Positions 6,701 through 15,051 of a stretch of DNA of 17,577 nt are shown piece by piece. The notes under the pieces were generated by a model, which did not search any database, had not been told where the DNA came from, and was given only the letters and a program-made list of their open reading frames with translations. Position 1 is the first letter of the stretch; every line of letters starts with the position of its first letter. The position numbers were made by a program, and so were the translations under genes. Origin of the DNA: an uncultured Oscillospiraceae bacterium (lineage in GTDB: Bacteria; Bacillota; Clostridia; Oscillospirales; Oscillospiraceae); the NCBI GenBank assembly GCA_900763675.1, contig CAAFLE010000034.1, positions 1-17,577 of the forward strand, given 5' to 3'.

Positions 6701-8359
6701 ATGAACGACTTTGGAAGCAAGATTTATGCTGCCGCGCAGAAGGCCGTTAAAGAGGTCTATGATCTGGACGCAGCGGAGGGGCAGCTTATTATCGAGACGC
6801 CTCAGGACACGAAGCTGGGCGATTATTCCACCAGCATTGCCATGAAGCTTTCGCGCACTCTCCGACGCAACCCCATGGAGATTGCCGAACCTCTCGCCGC
6901 CAAGCTCGCCGAGCTTCTGCCCGAGTGTGAATCCGTCACGGTCGCACGCCCCGGCTTCATCAACTTCAAGCTCAAGGCGAGCGCTCTCACCGCGGTCATC
7001 AACGACGTCATCGCCGCCGGCGACGATTACGGCAAAAACGACTCCGGCAAGGGCAAGCATCTCCTGCTCGAGTGGGTCTCCGCCAACCCGACCGGCGATC
7101 TGCACTGCGGTCACGCCCGCAACGCCGCCTGGGGCGACTGCATCGCCCGCATGATGGAGGCCAGCGGCTGGGATGTGCTGCGCGAGTTCTATGTCAACGA
7201 CGCCGGCAACCAGATCGTCATGCTCGGCGAATCGCTCACTGCCCGCTACTTTGAGCATTTCGGCAAGGAATACCCCCTCCCCGAGGGCGGCTACCACGCC
7301 GACGACATCAAGGACATCGCCGCGCAGCTTGCCGAGGAAGAGGGCGACAAATGGCTCACTGCCGATCCCAAGGAGCGCCTTGCGCACTTCATGGACTACG
7401 GCAAGAAGAAAGAGCTGGAGAAGATCGACCGCGATCTCAAGACCTACCGCGTGACGATGCAGAGCTGGATGCACGAGACGTTCTTCTATGAGAACAACGC
7501 CAAGCGCATCAACGATTGCCTGCAGCACATGGCGGACATGGGTCTCACCTATGAAAAGGACGGCGCTCTCTGGTTCAAGAGCACCGACTACGGCGACGAC
7601 AAGGACCGCGTCCTCCGCAAGAGCGACGGCACATTCTCCTATCTCACGCCGGACATCGCCAACCACGTCTATAAGATCGAGCGCGGCTATCCGCTGCTCG
7701 TCAATCTCTGGGGTGCCGACCACCACTCCTACGTCACCCGTATGCAGAATGCTCTCACCGCGCTCGGCTATCCGGAAGGCACGCTCTCGGTCGATCTCAT
7801 CCAGATGGTTCGCATGGTCGAGGACGGCAAGGAAGTCAAAATGTCCAAGCGCACCGGCAACGCCATCACCATCCGCGAGCTGTGCGAGGACATCGGTGTG
7901 GACGCCGCCCGCTGGTTCTTCGTTTCCAAGGACGTTGCGACGCACATGGATCTCGATCTCAAGCTCGCCCGCTCCAAGGACAACAACAACCCCGTGTATT
8001 ACGCACAGTACGCCTACTCGCGTATGTGCTCCATTCTCAAGAATCCCCAGATCCCCGCGTTCCAGCCGGTGGACACCTACGACCGTCTGACCGACGAGAA
8101 GGAGCTGCAGCTGCTCAAGATGATCAGCGAGTTCCCGAAGGAGGTTGCTGCCGACGCGCTCAGCCGCAAGCCCAACAAGATGACCGAGTATATCATCTCG
8201 CTCGTCAAGGTATTCCACAGCTACTACAACTCCACCAAGGTCAACAACCCCGACGACCCCGAGCTGACCAATCAGCGTCTCGGTCTCATCAAGGCGACGA
8301 TGATCACGCTCAAGAACGCTCTCAACATCATCGGCGTTTCCGCGCCGGAGAGTATGTGA
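6701..8359 (+). CDS. argS: Arginyl-tRNA synthetase
   Basis: A protein of 552 aa, a normal length for bacterial ArgRS, which charges tRNA-Arg with arginine using ATP. The N-terminal tRNA-binding domain is followed by the class I catalytic core: SANPTGDLHCGHARNAA contains the HIGH-like motif HCGH (135-138) and EVKMSKRTGN contains the KMSKS-like motif KMSKR (380-384). The anticodon-binding alpha-helical domain fills the C-terminus. AAGGAGAG stands about 7 nt before the ATG. It has its own promoter and a strong terminator behind it, so it is probably transcribed apart from the arc genes, although both use arginine. Synonymous codons are C-ending with CGC/CGT arginine codons, as in highly expressed genes here. 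Confidence 0.97.
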   Translation: MNDFGSKIYAAAQKAVKEVYDLDAAEGQLIIETPQDTKLGDYSTSIAMKLSRTLRRNPMEIAEPLAAKLAELLPECESVTVARPGFINFKLKASALTAVINDVIAAGDDYGKNDSGKGKHLLLEWVSANPTGDLHCGHARNAAWGDCIARMMEASGWDVLREFYVNDAGNQIVMLGESLTARYFEHFGKEYPLPEGGYHADDIKDIAAQLAEEEGDKWLTADPKERLAHFMDYGKKKELEKIDRDLKTYRVTMQSWMHETFFYENNAKRINDCLQHMADMGLTYEKDGALWFKSTDYGDDKDRVLRKSDGTFSYLTPDIANHVYKIERGYPLLVNLWGADHHSYVTRMQNALTALGYPEGTLSVDLIQMVRMVEDGKEVKMSKRTGNAITIRELCEDIGVDAARWFFVSKDVATHMDLDLKLARSKDNNNPVYYAQYAYSRMCSILKNPQIPAFQPVDTYDRLTDEKELQLLKMISEFPKEVAADALSRKPNKMTEYIISLVKVFHSYYNSTKVNNPDDPELTNQRLGLIKATMITLKNALNIIGVSAPESM

Positions 8360-8460
8360 TCTTTCCTCTGGGCAAAACTGCCAAACCGCGCAAAAAACCG
8401 AAAATATACAATCTTTCGTTTTTCCAAAATTACAAACGTCTCCCAAAAGCGTTTGGAAAC

Positions 8461-8506
8461 CGGAGAAAGAGAAAAGCCGCCGAAAGGCGGCTTTTTTCTT
8501 TCTCCG
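8461..8506. terminator. Long-stem terminator downstream of argS
   Basis: Two 21-nt arms (8461-8481 and 8486-8506) pair at all positions, one of them a G-U wobble, around a GAAA loop. The right arm contains the T6 run after GGCGGC, the usual geometry of an intrinsic terminator in plus direction. The long pyrimidine and purine arms make it far longer than most terminators. Confidence 0.85.
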
Positions 8507-8592
8507 CAGGACTTTTGTCGAGTTTCTTCCCGTTTTTTCAGCCACGTTTTGGCTGTATTCCCCAGTATTCATCCGTTTTTTCATTGCCGCCG

Positions 8593-8624
8593 GACAAATC
8601 CAGCGGCTTTTTTCTGGATTTGTC
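8593..8624. repeat. Second hairpin in the argS-arcA gap
   Basis: GACAAATCCAG and CTGGATTTGTC pair perfectly (11 bp) around a loop that ends in six T residues. GATTTGTCC is repeated just after, at about 8630-8638, which would allow an alternative pairing with the left arm. It could be a second terminator or part of a leader structure. The 470-bp gap between argS and arcA holds this hairpin, the argS terminator and regulatory sites, but no gene. Confidence 0.45.
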
Positions 8625-8659
8625 GAATAGATTTGTCCGTCCAAAACACGGAAAACTGT

Positions 8660-8695
8660 TGATTTTCTGTACAACGAGAAGTGCAGAAATATACA
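8660..8695 (+). promoter_or_regulatory. Tandem ArgR-binding (ARG box) candidates upstream of arcA
   Basis: Against the 14-base core of the bacterial ARG box (TGAATWWWWATTCA), TGCAGAAATATACA at 8682-8695 matches 11 positions and TGATTTTCTGTACA at 8660-8673 matches 10. Their centres are 22 bp apart, close to the two helical turns expected for a pair of boxes bound by one ArgR hexamer. An argR gene lies downstream at 15048. They lie about 45-80 bp upstream of the probable arcA -10 box, the place expected for activation. Confidence 0.5.
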
Positions 8696-8738
8696 ATTTC
8701 TTCCGCACGGTTCTTCCAATATTTCATCGTTCAGCGGA

Positions 8739-8744
8739 TATGAT
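8739..8744 (+). promoter_or_regulatory. Probable -10 box of the arcABCD operon
   Basis: TATGAT, about 87 bp before the arcA start. The sequence at the expected -35 position (CCAATA) is poor, which fits a promoter that needs an activator. A GCCGGCAC direct repeat (about 8763 and 8784) lies in the untranslated leader. Confidence 0.4.
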
Positions 8745-8830
8745 AGAGACAGTGAATCCCTGCGCCGGCACGGAAGCGCTACGGGCCGGCACAGTCAATA
8801 ACACAAAAGTAAAAGTAGGAGATTTTAAAC

Positions 8831-10060
8831 ATGAAAGGTATTTGCGTTCGCAGCGAGATCAAGCCGCTGAAAAAAGTGCTTCTTCACCGTCCCGGTCGCG
8901 AGCTTCTTCATCTGACGCCGGACCGTCTCCCGGAGCTTCTTTTCGACGATATTCCGTTCCTCAAGGTCGCCCAGCAGGAGCATGACACTTTCGCTCAGAT
9001 CCTGCGCAACAACGGCACCGAGGTCGTGTATCTCGAGGATCTGATGGCGGAGGTTCTCAAGCTCCACCCCGAGCAGACCAAGCCCTTCCTTTATCAGTGG
9101 CTGTCCGAGGGCAACATCAAGACCCACCGCTGGCAGGATAAGCTCTATGAGTACCTCATCGGCAATTTCGAGGGCAAGGCGCTCGTCGAAAAGACGATGG
9201 AAGGCATCACGCTCAAGGAGATGGGCGGCGCTTCCGCCTACTCCCTGCAGGATCTGATCGCCCCGGCGGACGATCTCATCGTCGATCCGATGCCCAACCT
9301 CTACTTCACCCGCGACCCGTTCGCGTCCGTCGGCACCGGCGTGTTCCTGCACAAGATGCGCTTCCCGACCCGCTGCCGCGAGACCATTTACGCCGACTAC
9401 ATTTTCCGCTTCCACCCCGACTTCGAGGGTCTGGTCAAGCGCTATTACGACCGCGACAACCACGCCAACATCGAAGGCGGCGACGTTCTCAACCTCACCG
9501 AGGACACGCTTGCCATCGGTATCTCCCAGCGCACCTCCCCGGACGCGATCGAGGAAGCCGCCCGCAATCTCTTCGCCGATCCCGAAGCAAAGATCCGCAC
9601 CGTGCTGGCGTTCGACATTCCGAGCTGCCGCGCTTTCATGCACCTCGACACCGTGTTCACCCAGATCGACTATGACAAGTACACGATCCACCCGGCGATT
9701 CTCGGACCCCTCACCGTGTACGAGATTACCCCGGGCGTGAGCGATCCGACCGATCTCCACATCCGCCGCATCGACTCCAAGCTTGAGGACATTCTCTCCA
9801 AGTACACCCGCACCGACCACGTCAAGCTCATCAACTGCGGCGGCGACGATCTCATCGCTTCCGCCCGCGAGCAGTGGAACGACGGCTCCAATACCCTGTG
9901 CATCGCGCCGGGCAAGATCGTCGTTTACGAGCGCAACGACGTCACGAACGCCATTCTCCGTGACGAGGGCATCAACGTTCTCGAAATGCCGTCCGCCGAG
10001 CTGTCCCGCGGTCGCGGCGGTCCGCGCTGTATGTCCATGCCGATCATCCGCGCCGAATAA
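8831..10060 (+). CDS. arcA: Arginine deiminase
   Basis: A 409-aa cytoplasmic enzyme that hydrolyses arginine to citrulline and ammonia, the first step of the arginine deiminase pathway. All family landmarks are present: FTRDPF (159-164, with the substrate-binding Asp162), EGGD (Glu215), MHLDTVF (His271 and Asp273) and the C-terminal GRGGPRCMSMP with the catalytic Cys400. Length is typical. AGGAG stands 9 nt before the ATG. It heads an operon with arcB, arcC and arcD, separated from arcB by 56 bp. Codon use is strongly biased to C-ending and CGC/CGT codons, suggesting high expression. Confidence 0.98.
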   Translation: MKGICVRSEIKPLKKVLLHRPGRELLHLTPDRLPELLFDDIPFLKVAQQEHDTFAQILRNNGTEVVYLEDLMAEVLKLHPEQTKPFLYQWLSEGNIKTHRWQDKLYEYLIGNFEGKALVEKTMEGITLKEMGGASAYSLQDLIAPADDLIVDPMPNLYFTRDPFASVGTGVFLHKMRFPTRCRETIYADYIFRFHPDFEGLVKRYYDRDNHANIEGGDVLNLTEDTLAIGISQRTSPDAIEEAARNLFADPEAKIRTVLAFDIPSCRAFMHLDTVFTQIDYDKYTIHPAILGPLTVYEITPGVSDPTDLHIRRIDSKLEDILSKYTRTDHVKLINCGGDDLIASAREQWNDGSNTLCIAPGKIVVYERNDVTNAILRDEGINVLEMPSAELSRGRGGPRCMSMPIIRAE

Positions 10061-10116
10061 GAAAAAGAAGTATTAAAAACACATTGTAATCATTTCCTTT
10101 AGGAGGGGAATTATTT

Positions 10117-11109
10117 ATGGGTCTCAACATCCGCGGCAGAAGCTTCCTCACGCTTCTCGACTTCACCCCGGAAGAAATCAACTACCTCATCGACCTCGCC
10201 GTTGAGTTCAAGCGCCTGAAAAACAACGGCGTTGAGCATAAGTGGCTCAGCGACAAGCAGATCGTTCTGCTCTTTGAAAAGACCTCCACCCGCACCCGCT
10301 GCGCATTCGAGGTCGGCGCCCGCGATCTCGGCATGGGCGTCACGTTCCTCGATTCCGGCTCCTCCCAGATGGGCAAGAAGGAGTCTCTCGCCGACACCGC
10401 GAAGGTTCTCGGTCGTATGTTCGACGGCATCGAGTACCGCGGCTTCAAGCAGTCCGTCGTGGAATATCTCGCGAGGTACTCCGGGGTTCCCGTGTGGAAC
10501 GGTCTGACCGACCAGTTCCATCCCACGCAGATGCTCGCCGACATCATGACCGCCCGCGAAGAGTTCGGCGATATGCGCGGCCGCAAGCTCACCTTCTTCG
10601 GCGACGCCCGCAACAACGTTGCCAACTCCCTCATGGTCGTCAGCGCGAAGCTCGGTATGCACTTCTGCGCCTGCGGTCCGAAGGAGCTTATGCCCGAGCA
10701 GTGGCTCATCGAGAAGTGCCAGGCGGTCGCCGCCGAGACCGGCGCGGTGCTGGAGTTCACCGACGATGTGGCGCAGGGTGCGAAGGACTGCGATATTCTC
10801 TATACCGACATTTGGCTGTCTATGGGCGAGCCTGCCGAGCTGTGGGAGAAGCGGATCAAGCTGCTCCGTCCCTATCAGGTCAACAAGGAAGTCATGGCGA
10901 TGGCGAAGCCCACCGCGATCTTTGAGCACTGCCTGCCCTCCTTCCACGACCGCGAGACGACCGTGGGCGAGGACATCTACCAGAAGTTCGGTCTGGAAGC
11001 GATGGAAGTTACCGACGACGTGTTCCTCGGTCATCGGGCGCGTCAGTTCCAGGAAGCCGAGAACCGTATGCACACCATCAAGGCTGTGATGTACGCCACG
11101 CTGAAGTAA
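10117..11109 (+). CDS. arcB: Ornithine carbamoyltransferase (catabolic)
   Basis: A 330-aa enzyme that, in this pathway, splits citrulline with phosphate into ornithine and carbamoyl phosphate. The carbamoyl phosphate loop STRTR (57-61), HPTQ (135-138) and the ornithine-binding HCLP (271-274) are all intact, and DSGSSQMGKKES is typical of the family. Sequence alone does not separate catabolic ArcB from anabolic ArgF; placement between arcA and arcC argues for the catabolic role. AGGAGG lies close before the ATG. Only 11 bp separate it from arcC. Confidence 0.96.
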   Translation: MGLNIRGRSFLTLLDFTPEEINYLIDLAVEFKRLKNNGVEHKWLSDKQIVLLFEKTSTRTRCAFEVGARDLGMGVTFLDSGSSQMGKKESLADTAKVLGRMFDGIEYRGFKQSVVEYLARYSGVPVWNGLTDQFHPTQMLADIMTAREEFGDMRGRKLTFFGDARNNVANSLMVVSAKLGMHFCACGPKELMPEQWLIEKCQAVAAETGAVLEFTDDVAQGAKDCDILYTDIWLSMGEPAELWEKRIKLLRPYQVNKEVMAMAKPTAIFEHCLPSFHDRETTVGEDIYQKFGLEAMEVTDDVFLGHRARQFQEAENRMHTIKAVMYATLK

Positions 11110-11120
11110 GGATTTAGAAA

Positions 11121-12059
11121 ATGGCTGAAAGAATTGTTGTCGCTCTCGGGGGAAATGCTCTTGGCAAGACCCCCGAGCAGCAGCTCGAACTTGTCCGCAA
11201 CACCGCCCGCCCCATCGTCGATCTCGTCGAGAAGGGCTATGAGGTCATCATCGGTCACGGCAACGGTCCGCAGGTCGGCATGATCAACCTTGCGATGGAG
11301 TTTTCCGCTAACAAGGGCGGCGGGACGCCGTTCATGCCGTTCCCCGAGTGCGGCGCCATGACGCAGGGCTACATTGGCTATCATCTGCAGCAGGCGATCC
11401 AGCAGGAGCTGAAGAGCCGCGGCATCAGCAAGGAGTGCGCCACCGTTGTGACGCAGGTCGTCGTCGATGAAAAGGATCCCGGCTTCCAGCACCCCACGAA
11501 ACCGGTCGGCAGCTTCTATACGAAGGAAGAGGCGGAGAGGATTGCCGAGGAAAAGGGCTTCATCTTCGTTGAGGACGCCGGACGCGGCTACCGCCGCGTC
11601 GTCCCCTCCCCGATCCCCAAGCGCATCGTGGAGCTGAACGTTGTCGATCAGCTCGTGCGCGCCGGTGACATTGTCATCACCGTCGGCGGTGGCGGCATTC
11701 CGGTCGTCGAGACCGAGGACGGACTTTGCGGCGTCGCCGCCGTCATCGACAAGGACCGCGCCAGCTCTCTGCTCGCGCAGGACGTCCGCGCCGACCGTCT
11801 CATCATCCTCACCGCCGTGGACGCCGTGTGCGTCAATTACAATAAGCCCGACCAGAAGGAGCTTTCGTCCATGACGATCGCCGAGTGCGAGAAGTATATC
11901 GCCGAAGGGCAGTTTGCCCCCGGCAGCATGCTCCCGAAGGTCGAGTCCTGCATGGAGTTTGTGAAGAACAATGACCATGGCGGAACCGCCCTCATCACCT
12001 CCCTTGCCCGTGCCGCCGACGCCCTTGAAGGCAAGACCGGCACGGTTATCACCCGGTAA
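11121..12059 (+). CDS. arcC: Carbamate kinase
   Basis: A 312-aa amino acid kinase family enzyme that transfers the phosphate of carbamoyl phosphate to ADP, giving ATP, CO2 and ammonia: the energy-yielding step of the pathway. The N-terminal ALGGNALGK, GHGNGPQVG, the family segment VVVDEKDPGFQHPTKPVG, TVGGGGIPVV, and DKDRASSLLA are all present. Length is normal. TAAGGA from the arcB stop region lies 8 nt before the ATG, so translation may be coupled to arcB. Confidence 0.97.
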   Translation: MAERIVVALGGNALGKTPEQQLELVRNTARPIVDLVEKGYEVIIGHGNGPQVGMINLAMEFSANKGGGTPFMPFPECGAMTQGYIGYHLQQAIQQELKSRGISKECATVVTQVVVDEKDPGFQHPTKPVGSFYTKEEAERIAEEKGFIFVEDAGRGYRRVVPSPIPKRIVELNVVDQLVRAGDIVITVGGGGIPVVETEDGLCGVAAVIDKDRASSLLAQDVRADRLIILTAVDAVCVNYNKPDQKELSSMTIAECEKYIAEGQFAPGSMLPKVESCMEFVKNNDHGGTALITSLARAADALEGKTGTVITR

Positions 12060-12139
12060 GCGATTTTTTGTTTCCCGTTTCGCATCTGTCTTAGATCCCA
12101 GCGAAGTCCGAACAAAATTTTAAGAGAGGGGTTCAAATC

Positions 12140-13585
12140 ATGTCTAAGAAGACCAAAAGATCCATCAGCACATTTGCGATCCTGCTCGCCGTTATGCTCC
12201 TTGTGTCGATCGCCACGTGGCTCGCAGCGGGCAAGACCTACACCGGTGAGGACGGCGAGATCGCCGAAGTCGTCGGCGCCTCCGCCAGCGACATCTTTAT
12301 GGGGCCTGTCAACGGCTTTGCCGACGCCTCTGACGTTATCACGTTCGTATTCTGCCTCGGCGCGTTCCTTGCCATCGTGAACGCCACTGGCGCTCTTGAG
12401 ACCGGCATCCACACGCTCGTCCGCAAGCTGCACGGCAAAGAGCTCGTGCTCGTTTGGATCCTCATGTTCCTGTTCTCCGTCGGCGGCACGACCTACGGCA
12501 TGGGCGAAGAAACCGTTGGCTTCTACATCCTGCTCGCCGCCACGATGATGGCCGCCGGCTTTGACCCGATTGTCGGCGCCGCCACCGTGCTGCTCGGCGC
12601 CGGCACCGGCGTTCTCGGCTCCACCATCAACCCGTTCGCGACCGGCGCTGCCGTTGCCGCCGCGACCTCCGTCGGTGTCGAAGTGAACATGGGCACCACC
12701 TATGTCATCGGCATCATTCTCTGGCTCTCCGCCTACCTTCTTTCCGTGCTGTTTGTCACCTCTTACGCGAAGAAGGTCCGCGCCAACAAGGGCTCCATTC
12801 TCACCGCCGCGCAGCTCGACGAGTGCCAGAAGGCCTACGGCGGCAAGGACGTCACCAACGCAAAGCTCACCGGTCGCCAGAAGGCGGTCCTGTGGCTGTT
12901 CGCTCTCTCCTTCGTCGTGATGATCCTCGGCTTCATTCCCTGGGGCAGCCTGAGCGAAACCATGTACAACGCTTTCTCGAGCTCCACCGCCTGGCTCACC
13001 GGCGCCTGTCTCGGCGACTGGTGGTTCTATGACGCCGCCACCTGGTTCCTGCTCATGGGCATCATCATCGGTCTCGTCGGTCTTGAGGACCGCAGCCAGC
13101 TCATGAAGCTCATCTCCAACGGCTTCGGCGACATGGTCTCCGTCAACCTCGTCATCGCGATGGCCCGCGCCACCAGCGTTATCATGGCGACCACCGGTCT
13201 CGGCACGTGGCTCGTCGAGGCGTCCGTCACCGCGCTCAGCCAGTCCGGCGTTTCCGCGGGCGTGTTTGGTCTGCTTGACTACATACTCCACGTCGGTCTC
13301 AGCTTCCTGGTTCCCAGCTCCTCCGGTCTTGCCGGCCTGTCCGCCCCGATCGTTTCCCCGATCGTCGCCGGCATGGGTTGGAGCGTAGAGACCTCCATCA
13401 TGATCAACGTTGCCGCCAACGGCTTCGTCAACCTCTTCACCCCGACCTGCGGCTTCATCATGGGCGGTCTCGCGCTGGCGCGTGTCCCCTACGAGAGCTG
13501 GCTGAAGTGGGCGTGGAAGCTCCTCGTCGCTCTGTTCGTCGTCGTCGGCGTCGTCCTCACGATCGCCATGGCGGTGCTGAGCTGA
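12140..13585 (+). CDS. arcD: YfcC-family transporter, likely arginine/ornithine antiporter
   Basis: A 481-aa membrane protein with about 12 hydrophobic segments. The N-terminus is a short basic tail followed by TFAILLAVMLLVSIATWL, and the core SVGGTTYGMGEETVGFYILLA, then LLGAGTGVLGSTINPFA, is typical of the YfcC/DcuC superfamily, which includes the ArcD proteins of streptococci and some clostridia. As the last gene of the arc operon it most likely exchanges arginine for ornithine, which costs no energy. GAGAGGGG lies before the ATG and the gap to arcC is 80 bp with no terminator. Family call is firm; substrate rests on context. Confidence 0.85.
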   Translation: MSKKTKRSISTFAILLAVMLLVSIATWLAAGKTYTGEDGEIAEVVGASASDIFMGPVNGFADASDVITFVFCLGAFLAIVNATGALETGIHTLVRKLHGKELVLVWILMFLFSVGGTTYGMGEETVGFYILLAATMMAAGFDPIVGAATVLLGAGTGVLGSTINPFATGAAVAAATSVGVEVNMGTTYVIGIILWLSAYLLSVLFVTSYAKKVRANKGSILTAAQLDECQKAYGGKDVTNAKLTGRQKAVLWLFALSFVVMILGFIPWGSLSETMYNAFSSSTAWLTGACLGDWWFYDAATWFLLMGIIIGLVGLEDRSQLMKLISNGFGDMVSVNLVIAMARATSVIMATTGLGTWLVEASVTALSQSGVSAGVFGLLDYILHVGLSFLVPSSSGLAGLSAPIVSPIVAGMGWSVETSIMINVAANGFVNLFTPTCGFIMGGLALARVPYESWLKWAWKLLVALFVVVGVVLTIAMAVLS

Positions 13586-13593
13586 ATTTCCGC

Positions 13594-13623
13594 TTGAGTT
13601 ATCGCAGGATTTAATGGTAAAAT
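13594..13623 (+). promoter_or_regulatory. Possible promoter of the araC-type/argR pair
   Basis: TTGAGT (13594-13599), an 18-bp spacer and TAAAAT (13618-13623) lie just after the arcD stop. The -10 runs into a 32-bp palindrome, which would therefore occupy the start of the transcript. The match is moderate. Confidence 0.35.
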
Positions 13624-13653
13624 ACCGGGTGTGCGCAATGCGCACATCCGGTA
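13622..13653. terminator. 32-bp palindrome after arcD (terminator or operator)
   Basis: ATACCGGGTGTGCGCA and TGCGCACATCCGGTAT form a complete 16-bp stem with one G-T wobble, and pairing can continue with one bulge into flanking AAA/TTT. In an RNA hairpin the centre would give a 4-nt loop. Only ATATTTAG follows, so the T tract is weak. It lies 36 bp after the arcD stop, fitting a terminator, but also overlaps the candidate promoter of the regulator pair, fitting an operator. Confidence 0.6.
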
Positions 13654-13704
13654 TATTTAGATTGCCGGCAGCCTCATTCTTTTCAGAAAAGGACGGTGCA
13701 GACC

Positions 13705-15051
13705 ATGCCCCGACGCGCTATGCTGCAGGACGCCCGTGCTTCCGCGTCTGACCCCGCTGTGATCTGCTCGTTCGATTACGAGGCGATCGATAAGCCCACC
13801 CGCGCCATCATTCATCAGGCGGCGCGCTTTCTCTATGTAAAGCGCGGTCGCGGCAAGCTCGTCATCGACGGCGAGGAATATGCTTTGCAGCCCAACGCGC
13901 TCGTCGCCATTACGCCGTGGAAGATCACCGACACGGTGGAAGTGACCGAGACGCTGCAATTCATCAAGGTCATTTACGACTACTCCTATCTCAACTCCGT
14001 CTTTAAGGGCGTTCTCGGCGCGGGCGACGCCTCCTCTGAGCCGCTGCGGTTTCTTGCCGTGGAGCCGGTCGCGTATCTCGACAGCGTGCAGGCGGAGTAT
14101 GTTGACGGCATCATGGAGCATCTCAAGGCGGAGCTGGGCGTGGAATCCACCCGCGTCAAGCCGCCGGACAAGCCGTTTTCGCAGCTGTACACCGTCAACA
14201 AGCTCATCGACCTTGTGATCGTGTACCGCCGGTACATCATGTCGCACCGCGGCGAGCTGGACGCCGGTCACGAAACGACCGTCCGCGAACAGTCGATTTT
14301 GAGCTATCTTTATGCGCACAGCGCCGAAAAGCTCACGCTCTCGCAGGTCGCCGAGGCGTTCTTCCTTTCGGAATCGGCGCTGTCCAAGCAGATTTCCGGC
14401 ATGACCGGGACAACGTTTTCCAAGCTGCTGAGCAGCATCCGCGTAGAAAAGGCGTCGGACTATCTCATCTATACCGATCTCACGCTCGACGAGATTGCAA
14501 GGCTGTGCGGGTTTGTGGACGCTTCGCACGTGTCCAAGCACTTTGCACAGCGCGTCGGCATCACGCCGATGCAGTACCGCAAGATCTATTCCAAGGCGGT
14601 CACAAAATTCAATATCTCTGACAAGGCGGTCGCCTTTGCGCTGACCGATTACCTCTACAAAAACTACGAGACCGAACGGCTCACCGCTGCGAGCGTCGCC
14701 GCCGAGTTCGGCGTGTCCGTGCCGGAAATGAACCGTCTGCTCCTCTATTATAACGAGATGAACTTCGATACGCTGCTCAATGCCACGCGCATCAACAAGG
14801 CGTGTGAGCTGCTCGCCTCCACCAACTATCTCGTGATCGACGTTGCCGTCGCCGTCGGCTACAGCAACATCAAAACGTTCAACATGAACTTTTACCGATT
14901 CAAAGAAATGACGCCGACCGAGTTTCGCGAGCGCATCACGCTGCAGCGCACGGACGGCAGCGAGACCCGCGGAAAAAAACACGGCGTCCGCCGCGTATCC
15001 GGCGGCAAGACCGCCGCGGAGATCGAAACCGCAAAGGAGACAAACGAATGA
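13705..15051 (+). CDS. AraC-family regulator with two HTH domains
   Basis: A cytoplasmic transcription regulator of 448 aa. Residues about 20-100 resemble the AraC cupin sensor (RGRGKLVIDGEEYALQPNALV). Unlike usual AraC proteins, two complete AraC-type DNA-binding domains follow. The first is at about 198-296, with LTLSQVAEAFFLSESALSKQ and LTLDEIARLCGFVDASHVSK. The second is at about 312-412, with LTAASVAAEFGVSVPEMNRL and VIDVAVAVGYSNIKTFN, ending PTEFRERI. A basic tail follows (413-448). I prefer the ATG at 13705, 11 nt after AAGGA; a GTG at 13696 in frame is only 2 nt from it. The stop overlaps the argR start (ATGA). Its inducer is unknown; position suggests control of the arc genes. Confidence 0.85.
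   Translation: MPRRAMLQDARASASDPAVICSFDYEAIDKPTRAIIHQAARFLYVKRGRGKLVIDGEEYALQPNALVAITPWKITDTVEVTETLQFIKVIYDYSYLNSVFKGVLGAGDASSEPLRFLAVEPVAYLDSVQAEYVDGIMEHLKAELGVESTRVKPPDKPFSQLYTVNKLIDLVIVYRRYIMSHRGELDAGHETTVREQSILSYLYAHSAEKLTLSQVAEAFFLSESALSKQISGMTGTTFSKLLSSIRVEKASDYLIYTDLTLDEIARLCGFVDASHVSKHFAQRVGITPMQYRKIYSKAVTKFNISDKAVAFALTDYLYKNYETERLTAASVAAEFGVSVPEMNRLLLYYNEMNFDTLLNATRINKACELLASTNYLVIDVAVAVGYSNIKTFNMNFYRFKEMTPTEFRERITLQRTDGSETRGKKHGVRRVSGGKTAAEIETAKETNE

Noticed and set aside
6626..8719. Minus-strand open frame of 697 aa opposite argS
   Set aside because: It is antisense to a clear ArgRS and runs through the terminator hairpin; its sequence is rich in repeated Val/Leu/Gly/Asp without domain logic.
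7882..8985. Plus-strand open frame of 367 aa spanning argS end to arcA start
   Set aside because: Out-of-frame shadow that crosses a terminator and two real genes.
11837..13645. Minus-strand open frame of 602 aa opposite arcC end and arcD
   Set aside because: Low-complexity Gly/Asp/Glu/His-rich shadow of a membrane protein gene.
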